The translations under genes were made by a program, and so were the position numbers. A stretch of DNA of 16,167 bases from an uncultured Muribaculaceae bacterium (GTDB lineage Bacteria > Bacteroidota > Bacteroidia > Bacteroidales > Muribaculaceae). Within the stretch, counting starts at the first letter, position 1; every line of letters starts with the position of its first letter. Of the stretch, positions 1 through 7,132 are shown one piece after another. The notes below the pieces were generated by a model. It was given only the letters and a program-made list of their open reading frames with translations. It ran no database searches and was not told the DNA's origin. The DNA lies in the NCBI GenBank assembly GCA_938039795.1, contig CALHWU010000154.1, forward strand, positions 1 to 16,167, written 5' to 3'.

Positions 1-1
1 G

Positions 2-424
2 AACGAGGCAGCTAAGTCACGCGCAATTGATTTCTCAAAATATCAGGCCACAATCGACGGACTGGCTGAGATGCTTGTAAAATGTGTCAACGAAGGCTTC
101 CCCATTACCTACACCAACGGCATATATAAAGCACCGGAAAAAGAAGAGGAATCCGGCTCCTTCATTAACACAGACGAAAACGTCTCGGTTTACGCCGGAA
201 CGGAATTCATTCTTCCGCTTCTTAAAGCTATAGCTCCCATCTTCAATGACGAAGAAGTGCGTCAGGCAATAATGGACCTTGCCGGACAGAATGAGGATTT
301 CGCATCAATGGCACCCATGCTTGACGGCATCCTTAAGGCTTTGCCCGAAGTTGTAGAAAAGACTACCAAAATCGAAGCAGGCCTTATTCTTACCAAAAAC
401 GAACCCAACGTTCCTGCTGAATAA
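2..424 (+). CDS. Unrecognised acidic protein, C-terminal part (5' end outside window)
   Basis: The frame is open from the first bases of the window to the TAA at 422-424, giving 140 residues. A methionine occurs at base 71, but the codons before it read as ordinary protein (NEAAKSRAIDFSKYQATIDG), so the real start is probably upstream of the window. I do not recognise the family. The chain is acidic, has no evident membrane segment, and contains a Glu/Lys-rich turn (KAPEKEEESG) followed by what look like amphipathic helices with many Ala, Leu and Glu. It is more AT-rich than the genes to its right. A hairpin terminator follows within 25 bases, which supports a real gene end. No function can be assigned. 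Confidence 0.6.
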   Translation, partial: NEAAKSRAIDFSKYQATIDGLAEMLVKCVNEGFPITYTNGIYKAPEKEEESGSFINTDENVSVYAGTEFILPLLKAIAPIFNDEEVRQAIMDLAGQNEDFASMAPMLDGILKALPEVVEKTTKIEAGLILTKNEPNVPAE

Positions 425-447
425 TCTACCGATTATACCTACATAAC

Positions 448-487
448 CGAGAGGCTGCCCGTCACGATCCGACGCGGCAGCCTCTCG
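448..487 (+). terminator. Rho-independent terminator after the left-edge gene
   Basis: A perfect 12-bp stem, CGAGAGGCTGCC (448-459) with GGCAGCCTCTCG (476-487), has an inner CGTC/GACG extension in its loop. It is followed by TCATTTTG. It lies 23 bases after the stop codon of the first gene and fits an intrinsic terminator for it. Confidence 0.8.
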
Positions 488-526
488 TCATTTTGTGCGA
501 TCGCCGTTTGATCGCCGACCGCAGAA

Positions 527-548
527 AAATCACACTACATTGTGATTT
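527..548. promoter_or_regulatory. Palindrome A (AAATCACA-N6-TGTGATTT)
   Basis: The inverted repeat has two perfect 8-base arms around a 6-base centre (CTACAT). Its core (528-547) matches the palindrome at 594-613 at 17 of 20 positions, the differences being confined to the centre. The dyad symmetry and size suit a dimeric DNA-binding protein, but no regulator or intact target gene is visible nearby. A small dispersed repeat or hairpin is an alternative. Confidence 0.45.
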
Positions 549-593
549 CTGTCTGATTTTCCATATTACTTACCTATATGTTCTTTGCATCCG

Positions 594-613
594 AATCACA
601 ATGCATTGTGATT
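594..613. promoter_or_regulatory. Palindrome B (perfect 20-bp dyad)
   Basis: The sequence AATCACAATGCATTGTGATT is a perfect 20-bp palindrome with no spacer. Its centre is 66 bases from that of palindrome A, and the outer arms are the same. It lies just downstream of the broken glycoside hydrolase remnant (which reads leftward) and upstream of no intact gene. Operator pair or dispersed repeat are both possible. Confidence 0.5.
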
Positions 614-658
614 TTTAGACATCCTAAATCATGAACTATCAGAAAATCGGAGAAATAA

Positions 659-1021
659 TCAAAGACCGGAGAAAATCATTGAATATATATAATAATTGCC
701 CGGCACAGTCTGCGGCTGGAAGACAATCTCGCCCTTTTCGCGATTGATGGTGAAACGAGCTACGTTTGTCACCTGTTCCCCAGTGGCTGCATCCACGACG
801 ATCACCCCTTTCTCTTCGGGATTCAGATCCCTACGACGCCAGTCCAAAGTAGCCAACACTGCATCGGCCGGTCGATCGACAGCCACTACAATCCGATGAT
901 TCCCCAACGAATCGGCATCCCACTGCCCCGTCCCATACAACTCTTGCTACGGCATCTGCTGGGCCATGACGATAGCGTATATCATCAGCATTTACAACAA
1001 GACAAAACATTTATTCGTCAT
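659..1021 (-). pseudogene. Remnant of a secreted GH123-type glycoside hydrolase (N-terminal part only)
   Basis: Reading leftward from an ATG at 1021, one continuous frame gives a signal-peptide-like start (MTNKCFVLL, stop, MLMIYAIVMAQQMP, stop), then a recognisable domain that includes WDADSLGNHR, LDWRRRDLNPEEKG and GEIVFQPQTVPGNYYIY. This pattern resembles the N-terminal beta domain found before the catalytic domain in GH123-type (DUF4091/DUF6067-like) hydrolases of Bacteroidales; the family call is from memory and moderately sure. Two nonsense codons interrupt it, TAA at 992-994 and TAG at 947-949. Similarity stops right after the YYIY motif near base 690 and the frame closes at 659, so the catalytic domain, normally several hundred residues, is missing. 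This is a decayed gene, not a functional small ORF. Confidence 0.7.
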
Positions 1022-1164
1022 AGAAACATAATATTTATAGTCTAAAAGAAACACTTCGCGAATCACCCGATCTAAAAATCGAGAGTCAAAGCTTCTCCAA
1101 CTATTCTTTGAATATTCCAGCAATATCGAAGAAACATCAGATAGTCTGACGGCACTCTTCCTTG

Positions 1165-1172
1165 CAAAGATA
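1165..1172 (-). promoter_or_regulatory. Possible vestigial Bacteroidetes promoter (-7 TATCTTTG)
   Basis: On the minus strand TATCTTTG matches the Bacteroidetes -7 consensus TAnnTTTG. It lies about 145 bases upstream of the remnant's ATG at 1021. I find no clear TTTG at the -33 spacing. It may be the leftover promoter of the broken hydrolase gene; a chance match is possible. Confidence 0.3.
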
Positions 1173-1270
1173 TAACTTATCGGGAGATTTTGCCAGCATG
1201 CCATTGAACAACTCTCATCAATTTCTCAGGATGGGTGTTAATTATGCTCTATTTATGGCGCGGAATGAGC

Positions 1271-1308
1271 GAAGGCTTCAAAAATAAATGAAGGCTTCAA
1301 AAATAAAT
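1271..1308. repeat. Tandem repeat, 2 x 19 bp, beside the ppdK terminator
   Basis: The unit GAAGGCTTCAAAAATAAAT occurs twice head to tail (1271-1289 and 1290-1308). Each unit holds a short GAAG/CTTC dyad next to an A-rich run. Read on the minus strand, the second unit supplies the T-rich tail of the ppdK terminator, so this looks like a duplication of the terminator's downstream edge. Otherwise the 352 bases between the hydrolase remnant and ppdK hold no gene I can support. Confidence 0.7.
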
Positions 1309-1348
1309 TAGGCCGTAACCTCTGATTTTACAGAGCATCACGGCCTAA
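1308..1348 (-). terminator. Intrinsic terminator of ppdK
   Basis: Reading leftward, TTAGGCCGT (1348-1340) pairs with ACGGCCTAA (1316-1308), and an inner CTCTG/CAGAG stem (1320-1324 with 1331-1335) closes the loop. On the minus strand the stem is followed by TTTATTTTTG. It lies 26 bases after the ppdK stop codon. Confidence 0.8.
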
Positions 1349-1373
1349 TATCTTATGGTTCAATTATTAAGGA

Positions 1374-4088
1374 TCAGCCTTCGATGGCAGCCTGCGCCGC
1401 AGCTACGCGGGCGATGGGCACGCGGAAGGGTGAGCAGCTGACGTAGTTCATGCCGAGCTTGGCGCAGAACTTCACCGACGAGGGCTCGCCGCCGTGCTCG
1501 CCGCAGATGCCGACCTTGAGCTCGGGCTTGACCGCACGGCCTTTCTCTACGCCCATGCGTACGAGCTGACCTACGCCCTCCTGATCGAGCACTTCGAACG
1601 GATCGGTCTTGATGATGCCGTGCTCCTTGTAGAACTTCAGGAACTTGGGAGCGTCGTCGCGCGAGAATCCGAGCGTCATCTGCGTCAGGTCATTCGTACC
1701 GAACGAGAAGAAGTCGGCCACAGTAGCGATCTCATTGGCGCAGAGAGCGGCGCGGGGCACCTCTATCATCGTTCCTACCTTGTAGGGAACGCTCTGGCCC
1801 TTCTCCTCAAACACCTTGGCGGCAGTGATGTTGATCACGTCGGCCTGATTCTGGATCTCCTTGAGCGAACCTACCAGAGGTATCATGATCTCGGGGTGAA
1901 CGTCGATGCCGCGAGCCTTCACAGCGAGAGCGGCCTCGATGATGGCGCGGGTCTGCATCTCGGTGATCTCGGGATAGGTGATTCCCAGACGGCAGCCGCG
2001 GTGACCGAGCATCGGGTTGAATTCCTCAAGCGAGTCGACTTTAGCTTTCACTTCCTCAAGAGTAAGACCCATCTCCTCGGCCATCACCTTCTGAGTGGCG
2101 GTCTGGTGGGGCACGAACTCGTGCAGAGGGGGATCAAGCAGACGGATGGTCACTCCGTAGCCGTCCATCGCCTCAAAGATACCCTCGAAGTCGCCGCGCT
2201 GCATCGGGAGAAGCTTCGCGAGGGCCTGGCGACGTCCCTCGACGTCGCTCGAAAGGATCATCTCGCGGACAGCCTTGATGCGGTCGCCCTCAAAGAACAT
2301 ATGCTCAGTGCGGCAAAGACCTATGCCCTGTGCGCCGAAACTGCGGGCCTGCTTGGCGTCGCGGGGTGAATCGGCGTTGGTGCGTACGAGTGTCTTGGTG
2401 TATTTTGCAGCAAGATTCATGATTGCACCGAAGTCGCCGTCGAGCTCGGGATCCGTGGTGGGAACCTGACCGTCGTAGACGTCGCCTGTCGAACCGTTGA
2501 GCGAGATCCAGTCGCCTTCGGCGTAGGTCTTTCCGCCCATTTCTACGGTCTTTGCCTTATAGTCGATGCGGATTTCGCCGGCACCGCTGACGCAGCACTT
2601 GCCCATGCCGCGAGCCACAACGGCAGCGTGCGATGACATGCCGCCGCGCATTGTGAGAATGCCCTGGGCCACGGCCATGCCGCGGAGATCCTCAGGCGAT
2701 GTCTCGATACGCACGAGCACCACTTTCTTTTTCTTCTCAGCCCATGCCTCGGCATCGTCGGCAGAGAAAACGATCTGGCCGGTAGCGGCGCCCGGAGATG
2801 CGGGCAGACCCTTGGCGGCCACTTTGGCCTTCTTGAGCGAAGTCTTGTCGAAAACGGGATGGAGCAGCTCGTCGAGCTTCTGGGGCTCCATGCGCATCAG
2901 CACGGTCTTCTCGTCGATCTCGCCTGCACGGAGAAGATCCATAGCGATCTTGACCATTGCTGCGCCAGTGCGCTTACCGTTGCGGGTCTGGAGCATCCAG
3001 AGCTTGCCGTCCTGGATGGTGAACTCCATGTCCTGCATGTCCTTGTAGTGATCCTCAAGCTTGTGAGCGATGCTGATGAGCTCGGCGGCGCATACCGGCA
3101 TAGACTCCTCCAGCGAAGGATACTTGGCCGCACGCTCCTCCTCGGAGATGCCCTGAAGGGCAGCCCAGCGGCGCGAACCCTCCACGGTGATCTGCTGGGG
3201 TGTGCGGATACCGGCCACCACATCCTCGCCCTGGGCGTTGATGAGGTACTCGCCGTTGAATATGTTCTCGCCGGTAGCGGCGTCACGCGAGAATGCCACG
3301 CCGGTAGCAGAGTTGTTGCCCATATTGCCGTAAACCATGGCCTGTACGTTAACGGCCGTACCCCACTCCTCGGGGATCTGGTTCATTCGGCGGTAGAGGA
3401 TGGCGCGCTCGTTCATCCAGCTGTCGAACACGGCGCAGATACCGCCCCAGAGCTGATCCCATGCGCTGTCGGGGAAATCCTTGCCTGTGAAATCCTTCAC
3501 GGCACCCTTGAACAGCTTCACAAGATTCTGCAGATCGGCCACATCGAGCTCTGTATCGAGTTTAACGCCCTTTTCGGCCTTGACCTTATCCATGATCTCC
3601 TCGAATGGATCGATGTCGTTCTTGCTCTTGGGCTTCATGCCGAGCACCACGTCACCATACATCTGCACGAAGCGACGGTAGCTGTCCCATGCGAAACGCG
3701 GATTGCCGCTGCGGGTAGCGAGCGACTCCACGGTAGCGTCGTTCATGCCGAGGTTGAGCACGGTGTCCATCATGCCGGGCATCGAGGCGCGGGCGCCCGA
3801 ACGTACCGATACAAGCAGAGGGTTGGAGGGATCGTCGAATTTCTTGCCGGTCAGATTCTCGACGTGGGCGATGGCTTCATGAACGTCCTTGTCAAGACGC
3901 TTCACCACCTCGTCCTTGCCATATTGGGTGTATTCGGTGCAGACTTCTGTGGTGATGGTAAAGCCCGGAGGTACGGGCATACCCAGCAGATTCATCTCGG
4001 CCAGATTGGCGCCCTTGCCGCCCAGGAGATTGCGCATTGAGGCTTCGCCCTCAGCTTTGCCGTCTCCAAACGTGTAGACTCTTTTCAT
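1374..4088 (-). CDS. ppdK: Pyruvate, phosphate dikinase
   Basis: This cytoplasmic enzyme interconverts pyruvate + ATP + Pi and PEP + AMP + PPi in central carbon metabolism. The 904-residue protein has the full-length family order. The N-terminal ATP-grasp nucleotide-binding part begins MKRVYTFGDGKAEG and includes GGKGANLAEM and PVPPGFTITTE. The swivelling phosphohistidine domain has GGMSSHAAVVARG with the phosphorylated His at about residue 487. The C-terminal PEP/pyruvate TIM barrel has MIEVPRAAL, FFSFGTNDLTQM and ICGEHGGEP with the catalytic Cys at about residue 862. The start at 4088 is chosen because family members begin MKRVYTFG; an upstream in-frame methionine at 4124 would add 12 atypical residues. 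The gene is monocistronic, with its own Bacteroidetes-type promoter upstream and an intrinsic terminator downstream. Confidence 0.97.
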   Translation of the reverse strand: MKRVYTFGDGKAEGEASMRNLLGGKGANLAEMNLLGMPVPPGFTITTEVCTEYTQYGKDEVVKRLDKDVHEAIAHVENLTGKKFDDPSNPLLVSVRSGARASMPGMMDTVLNLGMNDATVESLATRSGNPRFAWDSYRRFVQMYGDVVLGMKPKSKNDIDPFEEIMDKVKAEKGVKLDTELDVADLQNLVKLFKGAVKDFTGKDFPDSAWDQLWGGICAVFDSWMNERAILYRRMNQIPEEWGTAVNVQAMVYGNMGNNSATGVAFSRDAATGENIFNGEYLINAQGEDVVAGIRTPQQITVEGSRRWAALQGISEEERAAKYPSLEESMPVCAAELISIAHKLEDHYKDMQDMEFTIQDGKLWMLQTRNGKRTGAAMVKIAMDLLRAGEIDEKTVLMRMEPQKLDELLHPVFDKTSLKKAKVAAKGLPASPGAATGQIVFSADDAEAWAEKKKKVVLVRIETSPEDLRGMAVAQGILTMRGGMSSHAAVVARGMGKCCVSGAGEIRIDYKAKTVEMGGKTYAEGDWISLNGSTGDVYDGQVPTTDPELDGDFGAIMNLAAKYTKTLVRTNADSPRDAKQARSFGAQGIGLCRTEHMFFEGDRIKAVREMILSSDVEGRRQALAKLLPMQRGDFEGIFEAMDGYGVTIRLLDPPLHEFVPHQTATQKVMAEEMGLTLEEVKAKVDSLEEFNPMLGHRGCRLGITYPEITEMQTRAIIEAALAVKARGIDVHPEIMIPLVGSLKEIQNQADVINITAAKVFEEKGQSVPYKVGTMIEVPRAALCANEIATVADFFSFGTNDLTQMTLGFSRDDAPKFLKFYKEHGIIKTDPFEVLDQEGVGQLVRMGVEKGRAVKPELKVGICGEHGGEPSSVKFCAKLGMNYVSCSPFRVPIARVAAAQAAIEG

Positions 4089-4210
4089 TGGGTTGGTTTT
4101 TAGGATTAAATTGTTATTTTGCAATTTTGAATTTTGATATAGTTTTTGTCATGCTTCAAGCTGTCCGCCATAAGAGCGGCACAACTCAGTGTTTAACATG
4201 GGAGAGTATG

Positions 4211-4241
4211 CAAATTTAGGAAAATTCCTTTATCCGCGAAA
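4211..4241 (-). promoter_or_regulatory. Bacteroidetes-type promoter of ppdK
   Basis: On the minus strand TAAATTTG (4218-4211) fits the -7 consensus TAnnTTTG. TTTC (4241-4238) lies exactly 19 bases upstream, one base off the -33 TTTG. Transcription from here would leave a leader of roughly 115 bases before the ATG at 4088. The 252-base ppdK-rlmD intergenic region holds nothing else I can support apart from the divergent promoter. Confidence 0.6.
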
Positions 4242-4313
4242 TTATTTTTTTACTTTTTATATAATTATGTCGTCACATGAGCTGTCAGGTCTGTTTTTTA
4301 GAGAATTTATGAG

Positions 4314-4321
4314 TAGCTTTG
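4314..4321 (+). promoter_or_regulatory. Bacteroidetes-type -7 element upstream of rlmD
   Basis: TAGCTTTG matches TAnnTTTG and sits 19 bases before the rlmD ATG, giving a very short leader. The expected -33 position (around 4290-4295) reads CTGTTT-like sequence rather than a clean TTTG. No Shine-Dalgarno sequence is present, as is usual in this phylum. Confidence 0.5.
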
Positions 4322-4340
4322 CAGAAATTTTTCATTTATA

Positions 4341-5795
4341 ATGGGACGCAAGAAAAAAGACCTCCCTCTGCTTGAGGGTGTGGAGATAACAGCCGTGGCC
4401 GCTGAAGGCAACGCTCTGACGCGTGTCGACGAAATGGTGGTGTTTGTGCCGTACGGCGCACCGGGCGACATCGCCGACGTGAAGATCGACCGCCGTAAAC
4501 GCAGCTATGCGGAAGGACACATCGAACGTATCATAAAACCCTCGCCACTGCGCGTAGAACCGCGGTGCGAGCATTTCGGAGTGTGCGGAGGCTGCCGGTG
4601 GCAGCATCTGCCCTACAGCTATCAGCTCCGGTGCAAGCAGCAGCAGGTGACCGACGCACTGCAGCGAATAGCCAAAATAGATCTGCCCGAGACCCGACCC
4701 ATCCTCGGATCTGTGCGTCAGTGGGAATACCGCAACAAAATGGAATATACATTCTCCAACCGCAAATGGCTCACATTCGATCAGCTCCGTAGCGGCGAGG
4801 AGGTGCCCGACCGCGATGCGGCCGGATTTCATATACCTGGAGCCTTTGACAAGGTGCTCGATATCAACCGATGTCATTTGCAGGATGATTTCACCAACCG
4901 TCTGCGTCTGTTTGTCAAGGACTACGGCAAAGCCCATTCACTACCCTTCTATGATCTGCGGGCACAGAACGGTCTGCTCCGCACTCTGATGGTCCGCATC
5001 GCATCTACCGGCCAGATCATGGCCGTGATGGTGGTGGGTGCCGACGACCCGGAGCCGACTGCCTCACTTATGGACGCGATCGCTGCGGAATTCCCGGAGA
5101 TCACATCGCTGATGCTGTGCGTCAACACGAAGCTCAACGATTCGATCGCCGATCAGGAGATACGCCTGTGGCAAGGAACGCCATATATAGAGGAGGAGAT
5201 GGAGGGACTGCGCTTCCGAGTGGGCCCCAAATCGTTCTATCAGACCAACTCGTTGCAGGCTTACGAACTTTACAAGGTGGCTCGCGAATTTGCCGGACTT
5301 ACCGGCAGCGAACTCGTCTACGACCTCTATACCGGCACCGGCACCATCGCCAACTTCATCGCCCGGCAGGCGTCAAAGGTTATAGGCATCGAATATGTGG
5401 CCGACGCCATTGCCGACGCCAGGCTCAACTCAAGCGTCAACGGCATCGACAATACTCTCTTCTTCGCCGGCGACATGAAAGATGTGCTTACCGACGGTTT
5501 TATAGCCGAGCACGGACGACCCGACGTCATGATAGTGGATCCGCCGCGTGCAGGCATGCATAGTGATGTGGTCGACGTGATACTGCGCGCCGAGCCGCGC
5601 CGCATTGTCTACGTCAGCTGCAACCCGGCCACTCAGGCACGGGATCTGGCGCTTCTCGACGTCAAATACGAGGTGACTGCCATTCAGCCGGTGGACATGT
5701 TCCCACATACTCAACACGTGGAGAACGTAGTGCGTCTTGATCTGCGTCAGTCAGCTCCTGCCGACTCAAGCGAAGCTGCAAGCGAAGAATTGTAA
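4341..5795 (+). CDS. rlmD: 23S rRNA (uracil-5-)-methyltransferase, RlmD/RumA family
   Basis: This enzyme uses S-adenosylmethionine to methylate C5 of a uracil in 23S rRNA. The 484-residue protein starts with a TRAM RNA-binding domain (residues about 8-65). A [4Fe-4S] cluster site follows, Cys76, Cys82 and Cys85 in RCEHFGVCGGC, with Cys178 in INRCH as the likely fourth ligand. The C-terminal Rossmann methyltransferase domain has DLYTGTGTIANF for SAM binding, DPPRAGMH, and the nucleophile Cys427 in VSCNPATQARDL. All catalytic elements are intact. Bacteroidetes carry RlmD/RlmCD-like paralogues, so the exact target uracil is not certain. The 3' end overlaps the convergent CYTH gene by 49 bases. 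Confidence 0.9.
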   Translation: MGRKKKDLPLLEGVEITAVAAEGNALTRVDEMVVFVPYGAPGDIADVKIDRRKRSYAEGHIERIIKPSPLRVEPRCEHFGVCGGCRWQHLPYSYQLRCKQQQVTDALQRIAKIDLPETRPILGSVRQWEYRNKMEYTFSNRKWLTFDQLRSGEEVPDRDAAGFHIPGAFDKVLDINRCHLQDDFTNRLRLFVKDYGKAHSLPFYDLRAQNGLLRTLMVRIASTGQIMAVMVVGADDPEPTASLMDAIAAEFPEITSLMLCVNTKLNDSIADQEIRLWQGTPYIEEEMEGLRFRVGPKSFYQTNSLQAYELYKVAREFAGLTGSELVYDLYTGTGTIANFIARQASKVIGIEYVADAIADARLNSSVNGIDNTLFFAGDMKDVLTDGFIAEHGRPDVMIVDPPRAGMHSDVVDVILRAEPRRIVYVSCNPATQARDLALLDVKYEVTAIQPVDMFPHTQHVENVVRLDLRQSAPADSSEAASEEL

Positions 5796-6208
5796 TAACG
5801 GGGATCGCCTGTCACCTCTCGCCCTATGAACGGCGGCAAATCCACCTCCTCGCCGGCGCTGAGGAGCTCGATCTCAGCCACTGTCAGGGGAGCAAGCTGT
5901 CCATGATACTCGTCGACCTCCCAGCGACCCACACGCCAGCGGGTCTTGACAAGCGGAACTGTCAGCGCGCAGCGCTCTATCATGTCACGTGCGTCCGACA
6001 CGGGAATCCGGTATTCCCACTCGTCGCGCTCGGCGCCATGATTGATGCCTTTCACCGTAAGCCATGCGCTATCGCCCGCTACCCTGACACGCACGGTCGA
6101 TTCCGGACGAGTCGACAGATACGCCTGGGCTATCAGTTCATGTGAATCCGCCTGACTCTTGTAGGAGTCGGACACAACCAGAAATTTCCTCTCGATTTCC
6201 TTCGACAT
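5747..6208 (-). CDS. CYTH-domain protein (triphosphate tunnel metalloenzyme family)
   Basis: The 153-residue protein has the family's N-terminal signature ExExK (EIERK, residues 4-8). Alternating charged strands that line the triphosphate tunnel follow: RVRV (40-43), LTVKG (50-54), EWEYRI (63-68), KTRWRV (88-93), VDEYHG (98-103), and AEIEL (111-115) near the end. CYTH enzymes bind triphosphates with divalent metal. The short single-domain bacterial forms are usually inorganic triphosphatases, though some are annotated as class IV adenylate cyclases; the sequence alone does not decide. The gene diverges from the CvfB-type gene across only 41 bases and overlaps the end of rlmD on the opposite strand. 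Confidence 0.88.
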   Translation of the reverse strand: MSKEIERKFLVVSDSYKSQADSHELIAQAYLSTRPESTVRVRVAGDSAWLTVKGINHGAERDEWEYRIPVSDARDMIERCALTVPLVKTRWRVGRWEVDEYHGQLAPLTVAEIELLSAGEEVDLPPFIGREVTGDPRYYNSSLAASLESAGAD

Positions 6209-6249
6209 ATTTCAGGGATTTCGTTGTTATAACGACAAAATTAAACAAA

Positions 6250-7077
6250 ATGATCCACATAGGAAAAAACAACACTCTTACGGTAAGCCGACTCGTGGAG
6301 TTCGGCGCTTACCTGACCGACGGCGCCGAGGGTGCGACAGAAATACTTCTCCCGCGCCGATATGTCGCCGACGGCCTAAAGCCCGGCGACGAGATAGAGG
6401 TCTTCGTATACAACGACTCGGAAGACCGCCCTGTGGCCACCACCGATCAGCCGCTGGCACAGGTAGGCGACGTGGCCGTACTGGAGGTGGTTGGCAACTG
6501 CCGCTACGGCGCCTTCCTCGACTGGGGACTGCCCAAGGATCTTCTCGTGCCGTTCGGCGAGCAGCGGGTCCGAATGAAAGTCGGGGGCCGATATCCGGTA
6601 TATGTGTATCTTGACGACGCATCAAAGCGCATCGTAGCTTCGGCAAAGATCGGGAAATTCTTAGGCAATGTGATTCCTTCATATTCTCCGATGCAGGAGG
6701 TTGACGCCGTAGTCTACGAACGCACCCCCATCGGATACCGTTGCGCTGTCGACTCTCTCCATCAGGGGATGCTCTACTACGACGAAGTGTTCGAGCCGGT
6801 CACCATAGGCTGCAGAATGAAAGCACACGTGAAAAACGTGCGCCCCGACGGACGCATAGACCTGTCGGCTGCACCCGGAGCGAAAAAGCGCACCAACAGT
6901 CTGGCCGACCGCATCGCACAGGCCATCGAAGCCGGAGGCGGCCGGATAGCCTTGTCCGACTCATCGTCGCCGGCGGAGATTCAGGCCGCTTTCCAGTGCA
7001 GCAAAAGAGACTTCAAGAAGGCCGTGGGACATCTGCTGAAAGATGGACGTGCCACAAGGGAAGCGTTCGGAGCCTGA
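6250..7077 (+). CDS. CvfB-family S1-type RNA-binding protein
   Basis: The 275-residue protein has successive OB/S1-like folds. The first spans about residues 1-65 (MIHIGKNNTLTV, GYLTDG-like turn, ILLPRRYV, KPGDEIEVFVY), the second about 70-140 (LEVVGNCRYGAFLDWGLPKDLLVPF), and the third about 148-208 (VYERTPIGYRCAVDS, HVKNVRPDGRIDLS). A C-terminal winged-helix segment follows (215-275). This is the CvfB arrangement; CvfB proteins bind RNA and affect virulence-factor expression in staphylococci, while the role in Bacteroidales is unknown. The start at 6250 is chosen because MIHIGK is the family's beginning and the upstream in-frame extension lies over the divergent CYTH gene. Confidence 0.88.
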   Translation: MIHIGKNNTLTVSRLVEFGAYLTDGAEGATEILLPRRYVADGLKPGDEIEVFVYNDSEDRPVATTDQPLAQVGDVAVLEVVGNCRYGAFLDWGLPKDLLVPFGEQRVRMKVGGRYPVYVYLDDASKRIVASAKIGKFLGNVIPSYSPMQEVDAVVYERTPIGYRCAVDSLHQGMLYYDEVFEPVTIGCRMKAHVKNVRPDGRIDLSAAPGAKKRTNSLADRIAQAIEAGGGRIALSDSSSPAEIQAAFQCSKRDFKKAVGHLLKDGRATREAFGA

Positions 7078-7132
7078 CCGCAATGATCAGAACGGTTTCC
7101 TGTACTTGTCGGGCGACGAGTCGGCAAGAATG

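Noticed and set aside
499..517. Two copies of GATCGCCG 11 bases apart
   Set aside because: They are too short and few to support a repeat array or CRISPR; probably chance in a GC-rich spot.
992..1204. A 70-codon minus-strand open frame
   Set aside because: Its last residues are the start of the hydrolase remnant and the rest is noncoding upstream sequence; nothing supports a separate gene.
2859..4040. Long plus-strand open frames antisense to ppdK (also 1494-2369 and 2566-3048)
   Set aside because: They are shadows of ppdK in GC-rich DNA, with no start signals and no domain similarity that I can see.
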